Under the pieces are notes generated by a model. It was not told where the DNA came from, did no database searches, and was given only the letters and a program-made list of their open reading frames with translations. Source: an uncultured beta proteobacterium (GTDB lineage Bacteria > Pseudomonadota > Gammaproteobacteria > Burkholderiales > Burkholderiaceae). Taken from it: a DNA stretch of 64,000 nt. The position numbers and the translations under genes are program-made. The stretch is from the NCBI GenBank assembly GCA_903875135.1, contig CAIQUZ010000094.1:34249-98248 (forward strand), read 5' to 3'. Shown here one piece after another: positions 55,926 to 63,392 of this stretch; the first letter of the stretch is position 1, and every line of letters begins with the position of its first letter.

Positions 55926-56888
55926 ATGAATATCTTGCTAGACCCTACCATCCTCTTTTTTATCTTCGGCATCTTTGCGGGCTCAGTGAAATCTAATTTA
56001 GAAATTCCACAACCCATTTCTCGGTTTCTTTCGCTTTATTTATTGATGGCACTTGGACTAAAAGGAGGGTTTGCCTTAAACAAATCAGGCTTTACTCCTG
56101 AGATTGCAATTAGCCTTGGTTTGGCGATCTCTCTAGCCATTGGCATCCCTTTGCTTGGCTATCACCTCTTAAAGCTCAAATTAGACAAATTAGACGCCGC
56201 GGCAATTGCAGCTACTTATGGCTCTATTAGCGCTGTTACCTTTATTACAACAACACAAGTGTTAGATCAAGCGGGTATAAGTTATGGTGGTCATATGGCC
56301 GCCGCGATGGCTTTAATGGAATCGCCCGCCATCATCATCGCCATCATTCTCGCTAACAGAATTCGTCAAGATCAATCTGGTAATGATCGTGGACACGTTT
56401 CATTAGGCAAAATACTTCACGAGTCTTTTACCGATGGAGGACAACTTCTCTTATTAGGTTCTTTAGTTATAGGTTTGATATCTGGGGATGCAGGTCAAAG
56501 AGTCATGGCACCTTTCTCCATTGATTTGTTTAAGGGCCTCTTAGCTTTCTTCCTGCTAGATATGGGATTGGTTGCTGCTAAGAGCATTGGGGGGCTAAAA
56601 GGTAAGCCCTCTATTTCCCTTGCTTACGCTTTCATTGCACCGCCGATTCATGCCATGATTGCCCTTGGCGCAAGTCATTTGTTTCATTTGCCGTTAGGAG
56701 ATACGATCTTATTAATGATTCTTGCTGCAAGTGCTTCTTATATTGCTGTACCCGCCGTGCTGCGGCATGCCATGCCGGAGGTTAATCCAGCTCTGTATAT
56801 GGGCATGTCATTAGGAGTGACTTTCCCCTTGAACATTATTTTAGGAATCCCAATCTATAGTTCGATTGTCAACTATTTTGCTTCTTAG
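55926..56888 (+). CDS. sbtA: Sodium-dependent bicarbonate transporter SbtA-type
   Basis: The 320 residues form about ten membrane segments matching SbtA: LDPTILFFIFGIFAGSVKSNLEIPQPISRFLSLYLLMALGLKGG, AAAIAATYGSISAVTFITTTQ and ASASYIAVPAVLRHAMPEVNPALYMGMSLGVTFPLNIILGIPIY. SbtA imports HCO3- with Na+ and is best known in cyanobacteria. No SbtB or RuBisCO gene is in the window. An AAAGGA ribosome site precedes the ATG. It probably supplies bicarbonate for anaplerotic carboxylation. Confidence 0.92.
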   Translation: MNILLDPTILFFIFGIFAGSVKSNLEIPQPISRFLSLYLLMALGLKGGFALNKSGFTPEIAISLGLAISLAIGIPLLGYHLLKLKLDKLDAAAIAATYGSISAVTFITTTQVLDQAGISYGGHMAAAMALMESPAIIIAIILANRIRQDQSGNDRGHVSLGKILHESFTDGGQLLLLGSLVIGLISGDAGQRVMAPFSIDLFKGLLAFFLLDMGLVAAKSIGGLKGKPSISLAYAFIAPPIHAMIALGASHLFHLPLGDTILLMILAASASYIAVPAVLRHAMPEVNPALYMGMSLGVTFPLNIILGIPIYSSIVNYFAS

Positions 56889-56961
56889 ATTTCATTTCGT
56901 AAAACTACAGAAGCATGCCCATTTTTGAACACCGCAGCCGTATCAACAAGAAGAGAGCTCT

Positions 56962-56995
56962 GGGTTCCTAGGGGCCGGATGCGAATCGACCCACC
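56962..56995 (-). other. Degenerate tRNA 3'-end-like sequence (weakest copy)
   Basis: Read leftward, GGTGGGTCGATTCG and, 8 bases on, GGCCCCTAGGAACC resemble the T-arm and acceptor end of a tRNA. It is weaker than the two copies at 57704 and 61094 and has no terminator-like hairpin after it. It may be chance. Confidence 0.25.
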
Positions 56996-57019
56996 AGAAA
57001 TGAGTTTTAAACTATCGAG

Positions 57020-57379
57020 TCACTCTGATACGAGTGGTTGACCATATTTATTTGACTCTTTTTTCCCCTCCGATGCATACCAAATGATGAGTAGAATAAT
57101 ACCAACGATAGTAAAAGCTATCAGCTGCCACCATCCACTTCTATCCGTATCGTGTAATCTCCTTGAACCTACTGCTAATTCTGGTACTAAAAATATAAGG
57201 GATACGATCAAATTAAGAACTGAGCCGGCAGTAGGATCGGCAATTCCTCCTACAATGCTTGCCCCCCAACCGACTAATACGACAAATAAATAAAACCACC
57301 AAAATTCACTTCTCGTTGCTCGCCCGTGAAAATTTGCATATTTTCCCATACAGGTTGAAATTGACTGAGTGAATCCCAT
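57020..57379 (-). CDS. DUF805 family membrane protein
   Basis: This 119-residue protein has the DUF805 layout: FSQSIS-like start, YANFHGRATRSEFWWFYLFVVLVGWG, LIVSLIFLVPELAVGSRRLHDTDRSGWWQLIAFTIVGIILLIIWYASEGKKESNKYG. The 'RLHDTDRSGWW' motif is diagnostic. It has four membrane segments; function unknown. Confidence 0.9.
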   Translation of the reverse strand: MGFTQSISTCMGKYANFHGRATRSEFWWFYLFVVLVGWGASIVGGIADPTAGSVLNLIVSLIFLVPELAVGSRRLHDTDRSGWWQLIAFTIVGIILLIIWYASEGKKESNKYGQPLVSE

Positions 57380-57673
57380 ACGACCCCCTATTAAATTAAG
57401 TGATGGTTATTATTCATGTGCTGCTTGTCAATGTTAAATGCAAATATAGTTGTAGATATTAGGTCTAATACCTAGATGGGTTTGGCTCAGTGTTGTTGTC
57501 GTGAGTATTTAAAGCAAGGCTTTTTTAATATTGGGGCATATTTGTTTTTAAAGACCGTCGAATAACCGTGTTCTTTCCTCATACTATTCATCGTGATAAC
57601 GGCAGATAATAATAACCAATTGCTATTTTTTTTCGTAAGCTCTCAATTAATGATATTTGCAGCATCAAAAGAA

Positions 57674-57694
57674 ATAGCCCAACAAGTGGGCTAT
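57674..57694 (-). terminator. Terminator-like hairpin after the leftward metal-block gene
   Basis: Read leftward, ATAGCCCA and TGGGCTAT form a perfect 8-base stem followed by TTTCTTTT. It lies beyond the tRNA-like remnant, just where a tRNA terminator would be. Confidence 0.7.
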
Positions 57695-57703
57695 CGTGAC
57701 TCT

Positions 57704-57726
57704 TCGTGGCCAGGAGTAGAAACGAC
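57704..57726 (-). pseudogene. Decayed tRNA 3' end (left border of the metal block)
   Basis: Read leftward, GTCGTTTCTACTCCTGGCCACGA resembles the end of a bacterial tRNA-Phe (T-loop-like TCGTTTC, acceptor CCTGGCCAC followed by a near CCA). The T-stem no longer pairs, so it is not a functional tRNA. It is in the same orientation as the copy at 61094. Confidence 0.4.
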
Positions 57727-57759
57727 TAAAGCCAAGGATGACTAATCCATATCAAATAC

Positions 57760-58290
57760 TTACTTCATATGATCCATATGTTCTGATGGCATGTCATGAT
57801 TCATTTCCATTGTGTGTGGCGCCTTATACCCCAAAATACTTGGATCAATCATTCCAGAAATCATTGCCACATGGCCAAATACCAAGAATAGGGCTACGCA
57901 TATCGCATGAATCTTTAACTTATGTTCATGTCCTAAGCGTTTATTTACCAAACCCAACTCTTGTAATGCGATCCAAACTAAAGGCAGTCCTGCAATCACA
58001 TAACTACCAACAGCAATGACATCAATTACTGTTCTCCACTCACCCGCTATGGTAATTGGAATAATGGCATTAGTAACTATGTAGTAAATGATGCCAATAA
58101 AGTAAACACCAACAGCAATCCCCGCAAAGCGATTGAGATAATAAACGGCTCCTTCAAACTTACGGGTAAACAGTAAATATAATTCGGTGATTGCCAAAGT
58201 CTCAGCCAACACAATCGGTATAGCCATAAAAATAATTAAATTCCAAGGCTGGTTAACCGCCAGCAATTCCATATAGTGAGTCATGTTCAT
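57760..58290 (-). CDS. Small multi-pass membrane protein with His/Met tail
   Basis: From the ATG at 58290 (GGAG upstream) the protein has 176 residues with about five membrane segments (LLAVNQPWNLIIFMAIPIVLAETLAITELYLLF...) and a tail rich in His and Met (APHTMEMNHDMPSEHMDHMK), typical of copper-handling proteins. I do not recognise the family. It is the last gene of the leftward metal block. Confidence 0.75.
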   Translation of the reverse strand: MNMTHYMELLAVNQPWNLIIFMAIPIVLAETLAITELYLLFTRKFEGAVYYLNRFAGIAVGVYFIGIIYYIVTNAIIPITIAGEWRTVIDVIAVGSYVIAGLPLVWIALQELGLVNKRLGHEHKLKIHAICVALFLVFGHVAMISGMIDPSILGYKAPHTMEMNHDMPSEHMDHMK

Positions 58291-58310
58291 TTGTTTCTCC
58301 AAAATATAAG

Positions 58311-58327
58311 TGTGACGAGATGTCACA
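58311..58327. repeat. Perfect inverted repeat between two metal-block genes
   Basis: TGTGAC and GTCACA flank a five-base centre (17 bases total). The arms resemble CRP/FNR half-sites but with an unusual spacing, so it may be an operator for the Crp/Fnr-type regulator nearby, or a secondary structure. Confidence 0.35.
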
Positions 58328-58357
58328 AATCAAACTAATTTGTATTACACAATTAAC

Positions 58358-58696
58358 TTAAGCTTTTGGAGGTTTATAGATAAGGTTCATCATTGGCTGT
58401 AAATCCAATGATGAATATTGTGAAATGAGAGTTCCTGTGAATTCTGCTGTTAGATTGATGACAAATGCTGAGGAAATAACTATACCTAAACAACACTGAT
58501 AACTACCGCCATGGCATTGCTGGTTGGTATGTGTATCTTGAGCATCGCTAACTACTTCATCACAGTGATGAGCTGTACTATCAATGGCTGTAATTTGATG
58601 CGGAGCTTGATGTGCCGATAAATCAAAAGGCATCACTGCTGCATGTATCAAACTGACAAATAGGCTTAAACCAATGGCGATACATATTCTTTTCAT
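58358..58696 (-). CDS. Small secreted Cys/His-rich peptide
   Basis: This 112-residue protein has a signal peptide (IAIGLSLFVSLIHA) and His/Cys-rich stretches (AHHCDEVVSDAQDTHTNQQCHGGSYQCCLGIV) like small periplasmic metal-binding proteins. Together with the membrane protein downstream it suggests metal (copper-type) sequestration. No family is recognised. Confidence 0.7.
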   Translation of the reverse strand: MKRICIAIGLSLFVSLIHAAVMPFDLSAHQAPHQITAIDSTAHHCDEVVSDAQDTHTNQQCHGGSYQCCLGIVISSAFVINLTAEFTGTLISQYSSLDLQPMMNLIYKPPKA

Positions 58697-58859
58697 AATT
58701 TAATTTTATACATAAACGATGGTTTTGTCTTTTAAAGAACACGGCTATATCTAGATACACCAGCCTTGGAATAGGGCGACTGAATTCTAGATGCACTATA
58801 TTCACTGAACAAAGAAAATGTAAAACCACCCGAAGGTGGCTGCTACACAATCAACTACT

Positions 58860-59204
58860 TTATCCACAACTTCTGCCAAACATCATCTCTGGACCATGTC
58901 CTGCAGGCAAAGTAATACCTTTTTCTTTGGCACGCTTTTCCATCTCAGTATGGTGGGTAGTCATGATTGCCTGACGCTCTTCTGGAGTATTAGCATCAAT
59001 CATCCTATCCATCATGGTGAGTCGCTCTGCTGGTGTCATTAAATCTCGCATGATCTTCATGTTCGAATTTTGTCCCATCATTTGAGCGTGACCTTGCATC
59101 CTGCCCATAGCATTCATAGGGCCTTGCTGAGCAATAGATGCTACTGTCAAACCAAGGCCTAATGCTGCGACAACACCTATGACGATTTTATTGACTGTTT
59201 TCAT
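58860..59204 (-). CDS. Met-rich Spy/CpxP-like periplasmic protein
   Basis: This 114-residue protein has a signal peptide (IVIGVVAALGLGLTVASIAQQ) and a helical, Met-rich mature part (MNAMGRMQGHAQMMGQNSNMKIMRDLMTPAERLTMMDRMIDANTPEERQAIM) with two LTxxQ-like segments (MTPAERL; TPEERQ). Spy/CpxP proteins are chaperones in envelope stress, and the Met content suggests copper binding. Confidence 0.8.
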   Translation of the reverse strand: MKTVNKIVIGVVAALGLGLTVASIAQQGPMNAMGRMQGHAQMMGQNSNMKIMRDLMTPAERLTMMDRMIDANTPEERQAIMTTHHTEMEKRAKEKGITLPAGHGPEMMFGRSCG

Positions 59205-59222
59205 TTTTTTTCTTTCATTAAG

Positions 59223-59501
59223 TTAGTTACAGCAACAACCTTTTCCATTTTTACAAGACTCGTTTTTCACTTTTGTCTTACTAGATCCCTCTACATTTAC
59301 TTTTGCGGGATACCCGTCTTCTTCTAATGCCGCAATGATGGCGGGAATACTTGGTGAACCATCCCCCTCAACTTTTACTAATCCTGATGTAAGGTCAACA
59401 TCAACCGAACTGACCCCCGCAGTTGATTGAATTGCTTTTTCAACATGCTTTACACAGGCACCACAAGTCATACCACTTACTATTAAATTGATTGTTGTCA
59501 T
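59223..59501 (-). CDS. CopZ-like copper chaperone with a Cys-rich tail
   Basis: The 92 residues have a heavy-metal-associated domain with GMTCGACVKHVEKAIQSTAGVSSVDVDLTSG and end in an unusual Lys/Cys tail (NESCKNGKGCCCN). CopZ proteins bind Cu(I) with CxxC. The tail may raise affinity or add a second site. It is the first gene of the leftward metal operon (with Spy-like, Cys/His peptide and membrane protein) and diverges from the Crp/Fnr regulator by 38 bases. Confidence 0.88.
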   Translation of the reverse strand: MTTINLIVSGMTCGACVKHVEKAIQSTAGVSSVDVDLTSGLVKVEGDGSPSIPAIIAALEEDGYPAKVNVEGSSKTKVKNESCKNGKGCCCN

Positions 59502-59555
59502 AAGAACTCTCCTTTATTGATAAGTTCATTATTGGACTAATGATGAAATCAGCGT

Positions 59556-59569
59556 ATGATTTAGATCAT
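59556..59569. promoter_or_regulatory. FNR-type box before the Crp/Fnr regulator
   Basis: ATGAT and ATCAT half-sites are separated by four bases, the spacing of FNR-family boxes (TTGAT-N4-ATCAA). It ends right before the ATG at 59570 and lies between divergent genes, so it can serve autoregulation and control of the copper operon. Confidence 0.4.
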
Positions 59570-60172
59570 ATGGAACTCTATATTCCGCAATTACTTAAAG
59601 ACCTTTTGCCTAATGAGCTTTTAGGTCAATGCCATGGGTATCATTTTGATAAAGGTGACTACCTTTTCCACCAAGGTAAAAAACCTGAGTTTATGTTTTT
59701 TGTGGTTTCAGGCGAGGCAGTTCTTACAAGAGCGAGTAGTCACGGAGAGCCCATCATATTACAGCGCTGTAAGAATGGTTTTGTGAGTGAAGCCAGTTTA
59801 CTAACAGATGTCTATCACTGTGATGCCATTGCCACTCAGAGTGGACAGGCAATAACTCTTCCTATTCATTCTTTAATAGATGCGCTAAAAGACAGCAAGT
59901 TCTCACTTAAATGGGTTCAATTACTCAGCAAAGAAATCATGCGACTCAGAACGCAATCGGAACGCTTAGGCCTTAAAGATATTCGTAGTAAGCTAATACA
60001 CCTCATCGAAACGGAAGGTAAGCAAGGTATCTTGATGCTCCAGTCCGATTACAAATCAATGGCTTCAGAGATTGGTGTTACACATGAGGCCTTATATAGG
60101 GCTATTACCACATTAGAAAAAGAAGGTCTATTAGAAAAACGTCCTGATTCTTTAAAATTACTAAAGAAATAA
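59570..60172 (+). CDS. Crp/Fnr-family transcriptional regulator
   Basis: From the ATG at 59570 the protein has 200 residues: a cyclic-nucleotide-like sensor domain (FHQGKKPEFMFFVVSGEAVLTRASSHGEPIILQRCKNGFVSEASLL) and a winged HTH (YKSMASEIGVTHEALYRAITTLEKEGLLEKR). It lacks the N-terminal Cys cluster of FNR and has no clear cAMP-binding arginine. The track start ten codons earlier would put the palindrome inside the gene. It probably controls the copper-type genes. Confidence 0.85.
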   Translation: MELYIPQLLKDLLPNELLGQCHGYHFDKGDYLFHQGKKPEFMFFVVSGEAVLTRASSHGEPIILQRCKNGFVSEASLLTDVYHCDAIATQSGQAITLPIHSLIDALKDSKFSLKWVQLLSKEIMRLRTQSERLGLKDIRSKLIHLIETEGKQGILMLQSDYKSMASEIGVTHEALYRAITTLEKEGLLEKRPDSLKLLKK

Positions 60173-60268
60173 AGATGATATGAATCAAGATATGTCCTCT
60201 TAAAGAACAACTTATTACACAGTAATTATGACTTGATTTGGTGAACAATGAATCATTTAATAAGTCTC

Positions 60269-60805
60269 TTAAACCGTCCAAATACCTTCTCGTTCAACAA
60301 ATCGCGTCACCTTACCTTCTTCTTTATCCTCTTTTTTAAGATCGCGTTCAGTGAATCGAAAAAGAAGTGCCGGTTCGCTAATACAACGGGTATCGTGAAT
60401 ATCTCCAGGTAAATAAACCATTGCTTGTCCTGGTTTCACTATCGTTGAATCTCTTTTTACAAGTTGAATCCTACCTTGTTGATCTTCAATCCGAGCATAG
60501 CTTCTCATTTCAATTTCGCCACTTAGTACTACATAAATTACCCATGATCTCCCATGGTCATGCGGGGGGCGATACAGTCCGATAGTTTCGGTATGTGCCA
60601 AAAGCACAAATCCGTAGACTGAGTCACGATACAATTCTTCATATGGCGATGCATTCTTATGCAAGGACCCTAGCCAAACTTCATCCGTTGACGCTCTAGC
60701 TAAAACCTCCAGGTGAGTTTTGCTTCTAGCCACCACCTCCGAAGAAAGAGGCCCCCACGAGGTTTGCATATCTTGAATAAAAGCGTCTAATGAATTGCCT
60801 ACCAT
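60269..60805 (-). CDS. Cupin/cysteine-dioxygenase-like protein
   Basis: This 178-residue protein has a cupin core: IGLYRPPHDHGRSWVIYVVLSGEIEMRSY (metal-binding His pair) and PGQAMVYLPGDIHDTRCISEPALLFRF. The pattern resembles cysteine-dioxygenase-type mononuclear-metal dioxygenases or regulatory cupins. It has no partner nearby and a function unknown. Confidence 0.75.
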   Translation of the reverse strand: MVGNSLDAFIQDMQTSWGPLSSEVVARSKTHLEVLARASTDEVWLGSLHKNASPYEELYRDSVYGFVLLAHTETIGLYRPPHDHGRSWVIYVVLSGEIEMRSYARIEDQQGRIQLVKRDSTIVKPGQAMVYLPGDIHDTRCISEPALLFRFTERDLKKEDKEEGKVTRFVEREGIWTV

Positions 60806-61059
60806 GATGTACTTTCTGAGAATAGTTATTCAGTATACATTTATAACTAAGATTTTTAACGATGGTATTATTTGCCTCAAAAAGGGTTTTCAACCATCCT
60901 AAGATAGACCACTTTCGCTTGTATTTCATAGGCCTGAGCCACCAGTCTTAACTTTTCGGATAGCTTTGAGTCTGTATTCTAAAAAGTCCTTTTAACGAAC
61001 ATTTCGTGAAAGCTCCAATCGAAGGAAATGGAACCGAATCCTACAAAGCCACTGTAGAA

Positions 61060-61084
61060 AATGCCCCGCACAAAGCAGGGCATT
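61060..61084 (-). terminator. Terminator-like hairpin next to the right tRNA remnant
   Basis: Read leftward, AATGCCC and GGGCATT pair around an 11-base loop and are followed by TTTTC. It sits just past the CCA end of the remnant, as a tRNA terminator would. Confidence 0.7.
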
Positions 61085-61093
61085 ATTTGGTTT

Positions 61094-61126
61094 TGGTGGA
61101 TCGCGACTGAATCGAACCACGGACTC
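61094..61126 (-). pseudogene. Decayed tRNA 3' end (right border of the metal block)
   Basis: Read leftward, CGTGGTTCGATTCAGTC is a T-arm with a perfect T-loop-type GGTTCGATTC, followed by GCGATCCACCA with an intact CCA end. The T-stem arms do not pair, so it is not functional. The remnant is in the same orientation as the copy at 57704 and has a hairpin terminator on the same side. Confidence 0.5.
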
Positions 61127-61229
61127 AAGAATATCAATAAAAATATTTATTGGGTAAGAATATTTATCTCTAATATTGGTTACGTTATCTGAACCTTTGA
61201 TTGTCTTACTTCCTCAATGTTTTTTACCA

Positions 61230-62066
61230 TTAATATTCTATGGTTTGACCTTCCGTCATTGGTATGATTTTAATATTGCTTCCCTTCATCGCATCTTGAA
61301 ACTCTGCTAAAGTTCCTTTTGTTAAAGGGTTAGAGTTATAGTGCATTGGAATAACGGCTTTTGGCTTTATCCAGTTTTTAATTGCATACGCCGCATCTTC
61401 AGGTCCCGTTGTGAAATTTCCTCCAATAGGAATCATCACTACATCAGGCTTGTAATATTTGCTGATGAAGTCCATATCTCCAAAAAGGCCAGTGTCCCCC
61501 ATATGCCATATTTTTAAGCCATTTTCTAATTGAATAATATATCCAACGGCCTCTCCTGCTGGGTGAGACTCATTCTTACCAGTGGCAGGATTATTCCAAA
61601 CGATTAAAGAAGAGTGTTCTGCTTTTACTGCCGTAATTTTAATGCCTGGATAAGGTGTTACATAACCAGTTTTATTAAAGCGATGACCCAAGTTTGCTGG
61701 GATCATACCTAAAGTAATTAGTGGTGTAACCATATCTGCGGGACCATACAACATAGCTTCATTCAGTTTTGCAATTGCTGGCGCATCTCCTAAATGATCT
61801 ACGTGCCCATGGGTTACTAATAAAAAATCTACTTTACCCAAAGCTGATAAGTCACTTTTATATGTTGGTGGTGCTTTTGGCCCACCAGTGATCCACGGGT
61901 CAATGACAAGAACTTTACCTCCAGGTGTTTTAATTTTAAAACCTGCCTGTCCAAGCCATTGTATTTCCGTTTTAGTTGTGTTTGCTTGTGCAAACACATT
62001 TCCTAAAAAAAATTGAATCATTACAACTAACGCTAATAAATATGTTGCTTTATTTTTATAGTTCAT
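61230..62066 (-). CDS. Secreted metallo-beta-lactamase-fold hydrolase (UPF0173-like)
   Basis: The protein (about 278 residues) has a signal peptide (YLLALVVMIQFFLGNVFAQ) and MBL-fold metal motifs: FLLVTHGHVDHLGDAPAIA (HxHxDH), HSSLIVWNN, GEAVGYIIQLENGLKIWHMGDTGLFGDMDF and VIPMHYNSNPL. UPF0173 proteins are metal-dependent hydrolases of unknown substrate; export is unusual. It diverges from a Bug gene across 212 bases containing a perfect palindrome. The start could be the ATG three codons upstream. Confidence 0.88.
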   Translation of the reverse strand: MNYKNKATYLLALVVMIQFFLGNVFAQANTTKTEIQWLGQAGFKIKTPGGKVLVIDPWITGGPKAPPTYKSDLSALGKVDFLLVTHGHVDHLGDAPAIAKLNEAMLYGPADMVTPLITLGMIPANLGHRFNKTGYVTPYPGIKITAVKAEHSSLIVWNNPATGKNESHPAGEAVGYIIQLENGLKIWHMGDTGLFGDMDFISKYYKPDVVMIPIGGNFTTGPEDAAYAIKNWIKPKAVIPMHYNSNPLTKGTLAEFQDAMKGSNIKIIPMTEGQTIEY

Positions 62067-62145
62067 TTTTTCCATTCTTTAATTTAATTAGTGTTGTTGA
62101 TAGAAGTTAACTAAAAGAGACACGCTTAAATATCATCCCATGCTC

Positions 62146-62167
62146 GTCACTAATAATTATTAGTGAC
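62146..62167. promoter_or_regulatory. Perfect 22-base palindrome between divergent genes
   Basis: GTCACTAATAA is followed directly by its reverse complement. It is centred between the divergent MBL-fold and Bug genes, the expected place for a homodimeric regulator's operator. No regulator gene is adjacent in the window. Confidence 0.6.
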
Positions 62168-62278
62168 ATTAAACTTGTTCCTTTTTTTATTATTTATACT
62201 ACATTAATATATTTTTTGATAATTAAATTTTGTTCTTGGCTTGTTTTCTACTCTAATTTCAATTGAAAGGTAGTTAAG

Positions 62279-63274
62279 ATGCGATCCTCAAATCAATTTT
62301 TTACTTTTTTCTCTTCAGTTCTTGTTGTTTTCGGATACTGCGGATCCAGTCTTTATATTCATGCGCAAGAGTTCCCAAATAAGCCCATCACAATGGTCAT
62401 GCCATATGCCCCGGGTGGTCCGGGGGATGCAATTACCCGCCTATTTGCTGGCTCCATGCAAAAAATTCTCGGCCAACAAATTAATGTAGATAATACCTCT
62501 GGTGCATCTGGTTCAATTGGTACCGCAAAGGTGGCAAGGTCGAAACCTGATGGTTATACATTGTTAATGATTCACGTAAGCCATGCTACGAATATGGCGA
62601 TGTATAAAGGCTTAAGTTATCACCCTGTCGATGACTTTGAGCCGATTGGATTAGCTACTAATGGGCCAATGGTCATTGTTGCCCGAAATGATTTTCCACC
62701 CAAAGATATCAATGATTTTATTTCCTATATTAAATCCCATCAAAGCAGTATTAGCCTAGCCAATGCTGGTGTAGGATCTGCCTCTCATTTGTGTGGCTTA
62801 ATGATGATGAATGTATTGGGCATTAAATTAAATGAAATTCCTTACAAAGGCACTGGTCCAGCACTTATTGACTTAATGGGCGGCCAAGTAGATCTTTTGT
62901 GTGATCAAACTTCAGGAACTGTACCTTCCATAAAAGCAGGAAAAATTAAAGCTTATGCCTCTGCCAATAAAAATCGATTAGCCTCCTTACCGAATACTCC
63001 CTCAATAACAGAAGCAGGTATTAAGGGACTTGATATCAATATTTCTTTTGGACTTTATGCCCCCAAAGGAACTCCCAAGGTCGTTCTAGAAAAACTTACC
63101 CTAGCCTTGCAACAATCGGTTTCAGATCCTGATATTAAGAAACGTTTAGATGCTATGGGAATTTCCGCTGTAAGTCTTGAACAAGCCACTCCGGCCTACC
63201 TTAGATCTCATCTTAAAAATGAGATTGAAACTTTAAATGTTTTGTTAACTAAAGCTGACATTCAACCTAATTAA
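62279..63274 (+). CDS. Bug/TctC family periplasmic binding protein (5 of 5)
   Basis: This 331-residue protein has a signal peptide (FFSSVLVVFGYCGSSLYIHAQ) and the hallmark FPNKPITMVMPYAPGGPGDAITRLF and VDNTSGASGSIGTAKVARSKPDGYTLLMI. An AAAGG ribosome site precedes the ATG. It is divergent from the MBL-fold hydrolase and may be co-regulated by the palindrome between them, suggesting a shared substrate. Confidence 0.93.
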   Translation: MRSSNQFFTFFSSVLVVFGYCGSSLYIHAQEFPNKPITMVMPYAPGGPGDAITRLFAGSMQKILGQQINVDNTSGASGSIGTAKVARSKPDGYTLLMIHVSHATNMAMYKGLSYHPVDDFEPIGLATNGPMVIVARNDFPPKDINDFISYIKSHQSSISLANAGVGSASHLCGLMMMNVLGIKLNEIPYKGTGPALIDLMGGQVDLLCDQTSGTVPSIKAGKIKAYASANKNRLASLPNTPSITEAGIKGLDINISFGLYAPKGTPKVVLEKLTLALQQSVSDPDIKKRLDAMGISAVSLEQATPAYLRSHLKNEIETLNVLLTKADIQPN

Positions 63275-63392
63275 TTAGGCCCTTTTTATTTAAATTTTCT
63301 AAATCCGCAAAACAATCCAGAGCTTGAGAAGCTATTATCTTAGTTCTAGATAGTCTTCACTGTCGCTAACAAACCAGATATTTTTTAACCTC

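Larger units (their letters stand above)
57380..57759. other. 380-base gap upstream of the DUF805 gene
   Basis: AT-rich without a convincing gene. It contains an inverted repeat TAGGT/ACCTA (57460-57474), a terminator-like hairpin at 57674-57694 and a tRNA-like remnant at 57704-57726, each listed separately. Confidence 0.6.
60806..61229. other. 424-base gap between cupin and metallo-hydrolase genes
   Basis: Contains the right tRNA-like remnant (61094-61126) and its terminator-like hairpin (61060-61084). A 38-codon open stretch on the plus strand (about 60980-61110) has no start or ribosome site and is not called. No other gene is visible. Confidence 0.6.

Noticed and set aside
60980-61110. 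Open stretch ending ENAPHKAGHYLVLVDRD before a TGA
   Set aside because: No ATG/GTG start with a ribosome site and it runs across the tRNA-like remnant and hairpin; probably chance.
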